Assembly: GCA_029204225.1 (NCBI GenBank)
Contig: CM055113.1
Coordinates: 1,930,081-1,994,080 of the forward strand
Origin: Diphasiastrum complanatum
Taxonomy: Eukaryota; Streptophyta; Lycopodiopsida; Lycopodiales; Lycopodiaceae
Reading direction: 5' to 3'
DNA length: 64,000 nucleotides
In this document: positions 46,448 to 57,660 of the stretch, in pieces
Numbering within the stretch: the stretch's first letter is position 1
Layout: every line of letters starts with the position of its first letter
Notes under the pieces: generated by a model
The model's input: the letters and a program-made list of their open reading frames with translations, nothing else
What the model was told of the DNA's origin: nothing
Databases searched by the model: none
Position numbers and translations under genes: made by a program

Positions 46448-47860
46448 GTCTAGTTCCTGATAAGAGATGAATATTCTTTATCCATAGCTTCTTTCCAGAG
46501 ATCGGAATCGAACTGACTAAGTGCCTCTTCGACAGTAGTCGGCTCCCGAACAAGATAAGTTGTAGACTCATCAATATACCTGATAGGTGGTCTGCTAGTT
46601 CTTGATGATCTTCTGGAGAATAGAAGAAATCAATCACTTTCATCATGCTATAGTTGCTGAACTGCAACATCATCATCTTCGGATCTGTCATTGATTTGTT
46701 GTTCATCAAAAGTAGATGAGCTTGGACCTTCGATGTGAATAGTCGACTGAGGAACTGGAATGTTCAATGTGTCAGATGAAACCGAAGAGTCAGCTATATG
46801 GGCTTTGCCTTTTCCCTTGAGGTCGATAAATTGAACTTCGATGAAGATGACATCCCCGCTATTGAATATCTTCGACTCGATAGGGTCGAACAATTTGTAG
46901 GCTTGATCTGAAGTAGTGTAGCTAATGAAAATACATTTGATACTCTAGAAGTCGAGCTTCTTCCTGAGATCATGAGGAATCTGCACATAAGCAGTACATC
47001 CAAAAGCTCGTAAGTTTGATAAAGAAGGTTTGGTACATGTCCAAACTTCGAATGGTGTTTTGTCTGAGAGACCTTTAGTAGGACATCTGTTTAGAATATA
47101 GGTTGTTATTGAAACAACTTCTGCCTAGAAGGACTTCGGAAGTGTCGCTTTGCCGATTCGACTAAGGTTCTGTTCTATCTCTCAACAAGACCATTTGACT
47201 GAGGCGAATACGAGGTAATGTATTGTTGTTCAATGCCGTTGTTAAGGCAGTACTCCTTGAATTCGGTGGAGATGTATTCTCTCCCATTATCAGATCTCAG
47301 TGCTTTGATTTGTTTACCAGTTTGATTTTTTGCATGCTCTTTGAATTGTTTGAACTTTTCTTGGATCTCATGGTTATTGCATTTGTAATACCTGCAAAAC
47401 ATCTTCTTCTTCGACGAATGTGGATTCGATAATTGTTCTTGACTTTGAGTCTGTTTCTGATTTGATGTAGACTTCTTGGAGCTTTTCTGCTTTTGTCGTT
47501 TTGAGCTCTTGTTGACATATAGAGCATGAGATGAAGAGGTAGATGAACTGTCTTGACTTCTTCAATTATCTTCTTGCAGCAACATAGTGATAACTTTGGT
47601 AAGAGTTAAATCTGAGTGTGTTGTGATGATCATCACCCAGTTCTCATAGGTAGAGGGCAAGCTTGAAAGCAATGTCATAATTGTGTCTTGATCATCTATG
47701 ACTGATCCAATAGCGGCCATCTATTGCAAGAGATTCTTAAACTGGTTAATATCATTCTAAAGAGAATCATTATTTGACATCTTGAGTGTGAAGAATTTTT
47801 TTCAAAGATGTAACTTAGTAGTTACGTCTCTCACATCATATAGTGAGCTCAAGATGTCCC
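46448..47860 (-). pseudogene. Minus-strand copia gag and partial integrase
   Basis: From the 5' side (47860): AWDILSSLYDVRDV, MSNNDSL with stops at two positions, DDQDTIMTLLSSLPSTYENW (gag UBN2 motif), Ser/Lys-rich stretch, knuckle CRYYKC, then a fusion into integrase FKEHAKNQTGKQIKALRSDN, EYCLNNGIEQQYITSYSPQS, NGLVER, and on through the linker before RT (46650-47000). The jump from knuckle to integrase is a deletion of roughly 1 kb relative to a full copia. Confidence 0.75.
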
Positions 47861-48144
47861 AAGCTAATAATAGTTCTCTCTCCTAGGATTTTGTGACCTC
47901 CAAAAAAGTACATTCCACTCGAACATGCATTGAGTGTACATGAGAAATCTGTGGAATGGAAGCACACAAAATTGTTACAAGACATGAAATTTTTGAAAAC
48001 GTGATTGGATTTGATACACTTGCTTGGACACCCATTTTAAGTACCTTCTTTTATGCGAGATATCCATGATTTGCAATGATGGTTTTCATCCCAGACTATG
48101 AACTTCTTGTTGGATAGATGTTTCCACTTAGGATGAATTAGCAA

Positions 48145-48345
48145 CTATTTTTCGAACTCATGATTCACTTTACACCAAATAGGACCCCAAGCAACATCAT
48201 CAACGTGGGTAACCTCGTGCTCTAACTCCCAATATCTGGGTACTGAGACCATGAACTTGCCTTGCTCAAGCAAATATCCCAAGGTTCTTAGCCTGTAGCC
48301 CATGTCGAAAACATATTCATTTACCATGCGTATGGCTTCATTCAC
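48145..48345 (-). other. Coding-like minus-strand ORF, copy 2
   Basis: Second copy of the 66-codon frame at 1728-1928, with the same translation. As the two copies are nearly identical over the whole block, conservation says nothing about coding. Function unknown. Confidence 0.2.
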
Positions 48346-48350
48346 AAGAA

Positions 48351-48663
48351 GGCGACATAGAAGTGGATGCAGGAGCTACCGTGAATATCATCAGTCTAGA
48401 ACTAACCAATAGGTTAGGATTCACCATAGCACCCTTAAATACTACAATATCGAAACTGACAAAAAATTCAGTTACTAAGCCAGAAGGAATATTACATGAC
48501 ATACCCTTGACAGTAGGAGGAAGGACCATCAAAGTTGATTTACATGTGATACATATGTATGAGAATATAAGAGGATATTTCCTTTTATTAAGAAGACTCT
48601 AGTTACGCTTGAGTGATTGTACTATTGATATACCAGCAAGAGTATTAATTTTTGGGAGGGGAA
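48351..48663 (+). pseudogene. Gypsy aspartic protease fragment, copy 2
   Basis: Same as 1934-2246, including VDAGATVNIIS, the YFLLL block and the TAG after it. One visible amino-acid change (Lys for Asn in the T-N/K-N-S stretch). Ends with GGGAA (48659-48663), the left target-site duplication of the tandem copia. Confidence 0.8.
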
Positions 48664-49399
48664 TGTGAAGAATTGAAAAAGATTATCTATGTTAGATATA
48701 GGGGTCTTATGTTTTTTACATCAAGCATCTAGGTGTAGGATGTTGGTAGGAATAAATTTGGCATAGATGGCAAATTATGCATTTCCACTTGTAATGCCAC
48801 TATTGAGCCAAAATAGAGTAAGAGGCTAAACACTTGCCAATTAGAGTGTAGACAAGTGTAAAGTTTTGTTTGATGAATTCCAAGAGGTCCAATAGGATTT
48901 AGAGGTGGAACCTTGTGAGGTCCAATAGGAAATTGAGGTGTGCTTGAATATAGTCCAATAGAATTAAGAGGTGCATGGATCAATGATCCAATAGGATCAA
49001 GAGGTGACAAAATATGGTCCAATCATAGTTAAGCATAGTGGTAGCTCGTGGACCTACTAGTATCATTGTACTCCTCATTTTGAAGCTAATTGATTTGGTG
49101 ATTTCATGGATTTTGTGAGTTATTGGATTTCTAGCTTTCTCTCTCTACCCGAGAGCTCATGATGTATTTTCTCTCTCTACCTGAGGAGAGCAGCTTGTTT
49201 TTACTTAGATTATTTTTTGAATACTTCCCACACGTGTGAGTGAGAGTTGGAAGTGATTGAATGCATGTAGTAGTGTGTTTTTGCCATAGGATTCAAGATT
49301 GATCTTGAATCTCAATCTAGTCTTGATCTTGGTGCATCTACACACCTTAGGAGATCACAAGTACATGTAGTGGATAGTCCACACGTGTGAAATTCAACA
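48664..49399 (+). repeat. Copia tandem array, left LTR
   Basis: 736 bp, 5'-type at all diagnostic sites (G at 48746; GATAGTCC near the end). Followed by the PBS TGGTATCAGAGC at 49400-49411. Confidence 0.95.
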
Positions 49400-50156
49400 T
49401 GGTATCAGAGCTTACCTAAGGTTACCATGCATTTTGATCCATCTAAGTGAAATTTTTTTCATCAATCTTGAGCTAGAAGTTGTCAAGGCCCATTTTCCTA
49501 GCTATCTTGTTCAATCTTGGATCAAAAGAGATCAAAAGGACATTGATTGGGTCTGACCTGGTACTGTACGGAATCAGGTGCTCAGACACGTGTGAGGAAC
49601 ATCCAATTTCAGTTTGAAAGTTCTCTCTCATGTTTGATCCATTTATCTTGCTTGATAGCTTGTTTTGAAGCTATTTTTGTCTAGTTTCTGCTGCAATCAG
49701 TTTCATTCCATTTGGTTGAGCCAATCAAAAGTTATAAGCTTTTGAAGAGGGTTAGGTAGGGCACCTAGACCTGGGTGGACACATTTGGTTTGGTCAAGAG
49801 ATTGCTTGGTTGATCCAAAATCACAGTTGTATGCTTGCCAATCTCATCTGTATGTGGTCTAGGCACTGTTTTGAGATCTTAGCCATTTTGTTTCATGCAT
49901 TATCATTGTATTTGAGTCAAATTTGGTTTCTTAGTGTATTTCACACGTGCTAAGAGTGTTAGATCCTAACTTTGCCTATACTCCATCATTTGATGTGAAG
50001 TAGATCTTGTTTTAGAGAGATTTGAGTAGCTAGTGAGAATCAATTCACAAATTGTTGCAAGATCTTTCATAGGAGGAGATAGTACTCAATTATTGGATCC
50101 TATTGAAAGTGTGTAACAACATTTATTGTTCATCATTTGAGTTTTCTTCACTTCAA

Positions 50157-52163
50157 ATGTCTTCAATGGGTTCATCCTTGTTGGAACCAAGTGAAAGATT
50201 GACCACTTCAAATTATTCAATTTGGAAAATGAGGACGGAGTCCATCTTGATCCTTCAAGACGTGATGGACATAGTTCTTGGCCTTGAAGAAGAACCACAA
50301 GTTCTTCAAGAGGTTCAAAAATACAAAAAGAGAGCTAGGATGGCTCTCCACTACATTAAGATGAATGTCTCTAATGAGATATTGAGGGAGATAGGTACTT
50401 GTACAACATCCAAAGAAGCTTGGGATTGTCTCAAGACTATCTATGAGGCTAAGAATACCTCTAGGCTTCTCACTCTTAGGAATCAAATCTTTCAAAGTAG
50501 CCAAAAGAGTGATGAGAGTGCATCTAGTTATGTTTTGAGAGTAAAAGATATTCATAGAGAGCTTGCTTGCATTGGTGATTCCATCAATCAAAATGAGCTA
50601 GCTCAAGTCATTCTCAATGGCTTGAGAAGTGAATTTGATAACCTTGTCCAATCCTATGCCATTAAGGAGGAGCTACCAAGTTTGGAGGCTCTCCAAAGTG
50701 TGCTAATTTCAGAAGAATCAAGACAAGAGTACAAGCTCTTGAGGATGGACAAGCTTTCTCTCACTAATAATGATGGCAAAGCTCTCTTTGCCAAGGATAA
50801 GCACAAAGGGAGGAGCAAGAACCAACATCAACAATCCTCAAGTAAGGACAAAGTCAAATCCAAAGACAAAGATGAGGAGAAAGATGATTCCTCTAATGCT
50901 TCATCATCCAAGCTCAAGAAGAAGAAGATCAAGTGCTTTTATTGTGGCAAGAAAGGTCATTATGCCACCAATTGCTTCAAAAAGAAGAATCAACTCAAGC
51001 AAGCCAATATTACCAATGAGAAGGAAGACACTATTGCAAGTGATGGAGAGGGATCTCTTATGGTCTCTAGTTTCTCATCTACTCCTTTCAAGAAGGACGG
51101 CCTATGGTATATTGATAGTGGAGCCTCTTCACATATGTGTAGCTCCAAGGACTCTTTCTCTTCTATTGCACCTTATGATGGAGTCAAGAAATCAATATAC
51201 ACTGCAAATGATTTTGAATGTCCTATTGAAGGCATAGGGAACATTCCCTTGAAGCTTGCGTCCTCTAAAGTTCTTTCTCTCTCTAGAGTTCTTTATGTAC
51301 CTAAGCTTACCAAGAATCTTATTAGTGTTGGCCAATTGCTTGATAATGGCCTTGATGTAAAATTCAATGTTGATACTTGCACTATCAATAAGAATGATGA
51401 GATACTTGCATTAGGATCTAGATTTGGTGGCATCTATAAACTAGATCCAAATAAGTATGTGAATGCTTGTAATGTTGCTCTTGTGAACAAGCTCTCTATG
51501 GAGGAATTATGGCATAGGAGGTTGATACATCCCAACTACAAATCCATGCTCTCTATGATCAAAGAATCCAAAGCTATTGGCTTGCCAAAGTCATTCTCCA
51601 AGAAGATCAAGCCTTGTGAGGCTTGTGCTATTGCTAAATGTCACAAAAAGCCATTTACAAGATCTTCTATCAAAAGCAAGCATCCTTTGGAGTTAATCCA
51701 CTCGGATGTGCATTTCTCATCAACTACAAGCAAGGGAGGAGCCACTTGTTTTGTTACTTTCATTGATGATTACACAAGATTCACTTGGATATATCTTCTT
51801 GCTTCAAAATCTATGGTGTTTGATCATTTCCTTATTTTCAAAGCTTATGTAGAGAAGCAATTCTCATTCAAGATTAAAGCTCTTAGAAGTGATGGAGGTG
51901 GTGAATATATCTCCAATAAATTTCAAGATTTTTGTGAGCTTGAAGGCATTAAAAGAGAGTTTTCTTGTGCCTACTCTCCATCTCAAAATGGAGTGGCGGA
52001 GAGAAAGAATAGATCTCTATGTGAATGTGCAAAATCTATGAGAATTGAGGCATCTTTGCCCAAAGATTTTTGGGGAGAAGCCATTAATTGTGCAAATTAT
52101 CTTTGCAATAGGCTCCCACATATAGCTCTTGGAGGAAAGTCACCATATGAAATCTTATTTTGA
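50157..52163 (+). CDS. Copia B gag-protease-integrase polyprotein
   Basis: Same protein as 3740-5746: gag, CCHC knuckle, protease D-S-G, integrase HHCC and D,D,E, ending with the same TGA after PYEILF. No amino-acid change from copies A or C was seen by eye over 669 residues. The PBS is at 49400-49411 and the leader 49412-50156, where G to A near 49617 removes a small leader frame present in A and C. Confidence 0.9.
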   Translation: MSSMGSSLLEPSERLTTSNYSIWKMRTESILILQDVMDIVLGLEEEPQVLQEVQKYKKRARMALHYIKMNVSNEILREIGTCTTSKEAWDCLKTIYEAKNTSRLLTLRNQIFQSSQKSDESASSYVLRVKDIHRELACIGDSINQNELAQVILNGLRSEFDNLVQSYAIKEELPSLEALQSVLISEESRQEYKLLRMDKLSLTNNDGKALFAKDKHKGRSKNQHQQSSSKDKVKSKDKDEEKDDSSNASSSKLKKKKIKCFYCGKKGHYATNCFKKKNQLKQANITNEKEDTIASDGEGSLMVSSFSSTPFKKDGLWYIDSGASSHMCSSKDSFSSIAPYDGVKKSIYTANDFECPIEGIGNIPLKLASSKVLSLSRVLYVPKLTKNLISVGQLLDNGLDVKFNVDTCTINKNDEILALGSRFGGIYKLDPNKYVNACNVALVNKLSMEELWHRRLIHPNYKSMLSMIKESKAIGLPKSFSKKIKPCEACAIAKCHKKPFTRSSIKSKHPLELIHSDVHFSSTTSKGGATCFVTFIDDYTRFTWIYLLASKSMVFDHFLIFKAYVEKQFSFKIKALRSDGGGEYISNKFQDFCELEGIKREFSCAYSPSQNGVAERKNRSLCECAKSMRIEASLPKDFWGEAINCANYLCNRLPHIALGGKSPYEILF

Positions 52164-54142
52164 AGAAGCCTAAGGTTGATCATCTTAGAGTTTTTGGATG
52201 CTTATGCTTTGTCCATATTCCCTTGGAAACAAGGAAGAAGGAAGATCCTAGTGCATGCAAAGGGATCATGGTTGGATACTCATCCACCAAGAAGGCCTGT
52301 AGAGTCTTTATACTCTCTACTTCTCAAGTTATTGAAAGTAGAGATGTTGTCTTTCATGAAGATCAACACTCATCATTTGAAGAGGCCGAGATCAAGAAAT
52401 CTATGGATGCATCATCAATTATTGATTTTGAAGACAATCATGATGTGATGGGGTCGAGATTTGAAGAAGACTCTCCTCGGATTTTTTCACCAAGAAGATC
52501 CATGAGAGATAGATCCGAGCCTAAGAGGCTCTCATATGTTGACAAAGGCAAACAAGTGGATCTTGATTCCACTAATTATGTTTTTTATGTCTCTCATGAA
52601 GAGCCAAAGAATGTACAAGAGGCACTCAATACCAAGGAGTGGTATGATGCCATGAAGCAAGAGTATGATGCATTGATCACCAACAATACTTGGGAGCTTG
52701 TGGATCCTCCATCCAACAAGCATGTGATTGGTTGCAAGTGGGTATTTCGGATCAAGTTCAATCATGATGGCACCATCAACAAGAATAAAGCAAGATTATG
52801 TGCCAAAGGATTTGCTCAAATCCATGGTCTTGATTATGAGGAGACCTTTGCACCCGTTGTAAAGATGGTGACAATAGGAATTCTTATTTCTCTTGCTTGT
52901 TTTTTCAAGTGGAAGGTGTTCCAATTAGATGTATCCAATTCTTTTCTAAATGGTTATCTTGAGGAGGAGATCTATATGGAATAACCTCAAGGATTCATCA
53001 AGGATGAGTCCAAAGTGTGCTTGCTCTTCAAAAGTCTGTATGGACTCAAGCAAGCACCAAGATCATGGTATTCAAGACTTAACTCTTTTCTTATCTCACT
53101 AGGATTTACTCTTAGTGACTATGATCCTTCCATGTATCTAAAGTTTGTTGATAGCAATATTGTCATTCTTCTAATTTATGTTGATGACATTATTCTTTGT
53201 GGAAGTTGTATCAAGCTAGTTGATGAAACCAAGCTAGCACTTGGATGTGAGTTTAAAATGCAAGATCTAGGAGAGATACATTACATCCTAGGCCTAGAAA
53301 TTGATTTTTATGAAAATCATGTCTTTATATGCCAATCTAGATATGCTCACTCTATGTTGAAAAAATTCCATATGAAAAATTCTAAGAGCATAGATACTCC
53401 AATGGAGCAAATTGTAAAAGATCCTAATAAAGGTGATGAAAGATCCTTTGAGGACATCACACTTTTTAGGAGTCTTGTAGGCTCCTTGATTTGGCTTACC
53501 ATTACTAGGCCCGATCTTAGTTTTTGTGTGCACAAATTGAGTCAATTTATGCAAGATCCTAAAATCCATCATTGGAAGATGGCCAAGAGGATTCTAAGAT
53601 ATGTATCTTCATCTTGTGATTATGGTCTACTCTATAAAAGTGAATATCTATCCATTGTTGGCTACTCGGATTCGGACTTTGCAAGTGAAAAGATGGATCG
53701 AAAGTCTATTAGTGCATACACTATCTTTCTTGGAGGCAATCTAATATCTTGGCTTTCCAAAAAGCAAGATACTATATCTCTCTCTTCATGTGAGGCCGAG
53801 TACAAAGCACTCACTACAACTACCAAAGAAGTGCTTTGGATCAAGAGGTTATTAATGGAACTAAAGTGCATCAAGGAGGATGATCTACCAATGATCAAGT
53901 GTGATAACATCTCGGCCCAAGCTCTTGCCAATAATCCCATATTTCATGCAAGAAGCAAGCACATAGAAGTGGCACACCATTTTGTGAAAGAAAAGCTTAT
54001 TGGAGGAGAAATCTATTTGGAGCATGTCAACTCGTCCTCTTGTATTGCCGATCTACTCACCAAGCCTTTGAGCAAAAGTGCTTTCATCAAGCATAGATCT
54101 AATCTTGGAGTTATATCAAGATCAATGCTCAAATCTTCATAG
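52163..54142 (+). pseudogene. Copia B reverse transcriptase-RNase H, one stop
   Basis: Same frame change after PYEILF and the same in-frame TAA (52982-52984) as copy A; otherwise open to 54142. Differs from A by Lys in FHMKNSKS and Val in LSIVGYSDS, both shared with copy C. Followed by the PPT (54153-54160) and middle LTR. Confidence 0.9.
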
Positions 54143-54160
54143 ATAATTTTTTAGGAGGAG

Positions 54161-54896
54161 TGTGAAGAATTGAAAAAGATTATCTATGTTAGATATAGGG
54201 GTCTTATGTTTTTTACATCAAGCATCTAGGTGTAGGATGTTGATAGGAATAAATTTGGCATAGATGGCAAATTATGCATTTCCACTTGTAATGCCACTAT
54301 TGAGCCAAAATAGAGTAAGAGGCTAAACACTTGCCAATAAGAGTGTAGACAAGTGTAAAGCTTTGTTTGATGAATTCCAAGAGGTCCAATAGGATTTAGA
54401 GGTGGAACCTTGTGAGGTCCAATAGGAAATTGAGGTGTGCTTGAATATAGTCCAATAGAATTAAGAGGTGCATGGATCAATGATCCAATAGGATCAAGAG
54501 GTGACAAAATATGGTCCAATCATAGTTAAGCATAGTGGTAGCTCGTGGACCTACTAGTATCATTGTACTCCTCATTTTGAAGCTAATTGATTTGGTGATT
54601 TCATGGATTTTGTGAGTTATTGGATTTCTAGCTTTCTCTCTCTACCAGAGAGCTCATGATGCATTTTCTTTCTCTACCTGAGGAGAGCAGCTTGTTTTTA
54701 TTTAGATTATTTTTTGAATACTTCCCACACGTGTGAGTGAGAGTTGGAAGTGATTGAATGCATGTAGTAGTGTGTTTTTGCCATAGGATTCAAGATTGAT
54801 CTTGAATCTCAATCTAGTCTTGATCTTGGTGCATCTACACACCTTAGGAGATCACAAGTACATGTAGTGGATAGTCCACACGTGTGAAATTCAACA
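54161..54896 (+). repeat. Copia tandem array, middle (chimeric) LTR
   Basis: 736 bp. It serves as 3' LTR of B and 5' LTR of C: preceded by PPT and followed directly by the PBS (54897-54908). Diagnostic bases are 3'-type up to at least about 54670 and 5'-type at 54872. It also has a private change (TTTTTATTTAG near 54697-54707, C to T). Confidence 0.93.
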
Positions 54897-55653
54897 TGGT
54901 ATCAGAGCTTACCTAAGGTTACCATGCATTTTGATCCATCTAAGTGAAATTTTTTTCATCAATCTTGAGCTAGAAGTTGTCAAGGCCCATTTTCCTAGCT
55001 ATCTTGTTCAATCTTGGATCAAAAGAGATCAGAAGGACATTGATTGGGTCTGACCTGGTACTGTACGGAATCAGGTGCTCAGACACGTGTGAGGAACATC
55101 CAATTTCAGTTTGGAAGTTCTCTCTCATGTTTGATCCATTTATCTTGCTTGATAGCTTGTTTTGAAGCTATTTTTGTCTAGTTTCTGCTGCAATCAGTTT
55201 CATTCCATTTGGTTGAGCCAATCAAAAGTTATAAGCTTTTGAAGAGGGTTAGGTAGGGCACCTAGACCTGGGTGGACACATTTGGTTTGGTCAAGAGATT
55301 GCTTGGTTGATCCAAAATCACAGTTGTATGCTTGCCAATCTCATCTGTATGTGGTCTAGGCACTGTTTTGAGATCTTAGCCATTTTGTTTCATGCATTAT
55401 CATTGTATTTGAGTCAAATTTGGTTTCTTAGTGTATTTCACACGTGCTAAGAGTGTTAGATCCTAACTTTGCCTATACTCCATCATTTGATGTGAAGTAG
55501 ATCTTGTTTTAGAGAGATTTGAGTAGCTAGTGAGAATCAATTCACAAATTGTTGCAAGATCTTTCATAGGAGGAGATAGTACTCAATTATTGGATCCTAT
55601 TGAAAGTGTGTAACAACATTTATTGTTCATCATTTGAGTTTTCTTCACTTCAA

Positions 55654-57660
55654 ATGTCTTCAATGGGTTCATCCTTGTTGGAACCAAGTGAAAGATTGAC
55701 CACTTCAAATTATTCAATTTGGAAAATGAGGACGGAGTCCATCTTGATCCTTCAAGACGTGATGGACATAGTTCTTGGCCTTGAAGAAGAACCACAAGTT
55801 CTTCAAGAGGTTCAAAAATACAAAAAGAGAGCTAGGATGGCTCTCCACTACATTAAGATGAATGTCTCTAATGAGATATTGAGGGAGATAGGTACTTGTA
55901 CAACATCCAAAGAAGCTTGGGATTGTCTCAAGACTATCTATGAGGCTAAGAATACCTCTAGGCTTCTCACTCTTAGGAATCAAATCTTTCAAAGTAGCCA
56001 AAAGAGTGATGAGAGTGCATCTAGTTATGTTTTGAGAGTAAAAGATATTCATAGAGAGCTTGCTTGCATTGGTGATTCCATCAATCAAAATGAGCTAGCT
56101 CAAGTCATTCTCAATGGCTTGAGAAGTGAATTTGATAACCTTGTCCAATCCTATGCCATTAAGGAGGAGCTACCAAGTTTGGAGGCTCTCCAAAGTGTGC
56201 TAATTTCAGAAGAATCAAGACAAGAGTACAAGCTCTTGAGGATGGACAAGCTTTCTCTCACTAATAATGATGGCAAAGCTCTCTTTGCCAAGGATAAGCA
56301 CAAAGGGAGGAGCAAGAACCAACATCAACAATCCTCAAGTAAGGACAAAGTCAAATCCAAAGACAAAGATGAGGAGAAAGATGATTCCTCTAATGCTTCA
56401 TCATCCAAGCTCAAGAAGAAGAAGATCAAGTGCTTTTATTGTGGCAAGAAAGGTCATTATGCCACCAATTGCTTCAAAAAGAAGAATCAACTCAAGCAAG
56501 CCAATATTACCAATGAGAAGGAAGACACTATTGCAAGTGATGGAGAGGGATCTCTTATGGTCTCTAGTTTCTCATCTACTCCTTTCAAGAAGGACGGCCT
56601 ATGGTATATTGATAGTGGAGCCTCTTCACATATGTGTAGCTCCAAGGACTCTTTCTCTTCTATTGCACCTTATGATGGAGTCAAGAAATCAATATACACT
56701 GCAAATGATTTTGAATGTCCTATTGAAGGCATAGGGAACATTCCCTTGAAGCTTGCGTCCTCTAAAGTTCTTTCTCTCTCTAGAGTTCTTTATGTACCTA
56801 AGCTTACCAAGAATCTTATTAGTGTTGGCCAATTGCTTGATAATGGCCTTGATGTAAAATTCAATGTTGATACTTGCACTATCAATAAGAATGATGAGAT
56901 ACTTGCATTAGGATCTAGATTTGGTGGCATCTATAAACTAGATCCAAATAAGTATGTGAATGCTTGTAATGTTGCTCTTGTGAACAAGCTCTCTATGGAG
57001 GAATTATGGCATAGGAGGTTGATACATCCCAACTACAAATCCATGCTCTCTATGATCAAAGAATCCAAAGCTATTGGCTTGCCAAAGTCATTCTCCAAGA
57101 AGATCAAGCCTTGTGAGGCTTGTGCTATTGCTAAATGTCACAAAAAGCCATTTACAAGATCTTCTATCAAAAGCAAGCATCCTTTGGAGTTAATCCACTC
57201 GGATGTGCATTTCTCATCAACTACAAGCAAGGGAGGAGCCACTTGTTTTGTTACTTTCATTGATGATTACACAAGATTCACTTGGATATATCTTCTTGCT
57301 TCAAAATCTATGGTGTTTGATCATTTCCTTATTTTCAAAGCTTATGTAGAGAAGCAATTCTCATTCAAGATTAAAGCTCTTAGAAGTGATGGAGGTGGTG
57401 AATATATCTCCAATAAATTTCAAGATTTTTGTGAGCTTGAAGGCATTAAAAGAGAGTTTTCTTGTGCCTACTCTCCATCTCAAAATGGAGTGGCGGAGAG
57501 AAAGAATAGATCTCTATGTGAATGTGCAAAATCTATGAGAATTGAGGCATCTTTGCCCAAAGATTTTTGGGGAGAAGCCATTAATTGTGCAAATTATCTT
57601 TGCAATAGGCTCCCACATATAGCTCTTGGAGGAAAGTCACCATATGAAATCTTATTTTGA
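55654..57660 (+). CDS. Copia C gag-protease-integrase polyprotein
   Basis: Third copy of the protein at 3740-5746, same length and end, with no visible amino-acid change. Leader 54909-55653 has one private base change (A to G near 55032). Confidence 0.9.
   Translation: MSSMGSSLLEPSERLTTSNYSIWKMRTESILILQDVMDIVLGLEEEPQVLQEVQKYKKRARMALHYIKMNVSNEILREIGTCTTSKEAWDCLKTIYEAKNTSRLLTLRNQIFQSSQKSDESASSYVLRVKDIHRELACIGDSINQNELAQVILNGLRSEFDNLVQSYAIKEELPSLEALQSVLISEESRQEYKLLRMDKLSLTNNDGKALFAKDKHKGRSKNQHQQSSSKDKVKSKDKDEEKDDSSNASSSKLKKKKIKCFYCGKKGHYATNCFKKKNQLKQANITNEKEDTIASDGEGSLMVSSFSSTPFKKDGLWYIDSGASSHMCSSKDSFSSIAPYDGVKKSIYTANDFECPIEGIGNIPLKLASSKVLSLSRVLYVPKLTKNLISVGQLLDNGLDVKFNVDTCTINKNDEILALGSRFGGIYKLDPNKYVNACNVALVNKLSMEELWHRRLIHPNYKSMLSMIKESKAIGLPKSFSKKIKPCEACAIAKCHKKPFTRSSIKSKHPLELIHSDVHFSSTTSKGGATCFVTFIDDYTRFTWIYLLASKSMVFDHFLIFKAYVEKQFSFKIKALRSDGGGEYISNKFQDFCELEGIKREFSCAYSPSQNGVAERKNRSLCECAKSMRIEASLPKDFWGEAINCANYLCNRLPHIALGGKSPYEILF

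Larger units (their letters stand above)
44072..47865 (-). mobile_element. Internally deleted copia element (minus strand)
   Basis: 3' LTR 44072-45020, PPT TAAGGGGGAG (45021-45030), RNase H and RT 45028-46447, integrase C-terminal part 46650-47400, zinc knuckle and gag to 47865. Protease and the first part of integrase are missing: the knuckle CRYYKC runs directly into FKEHAKNQTGKQIKALRSDN. The 5' LTR, PBS and start of gag are absent because the sequence joins the duplicated block at 47861, inside the gag motif A-W-D-I-L. A different family from copia A. Confidence 0.85.
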
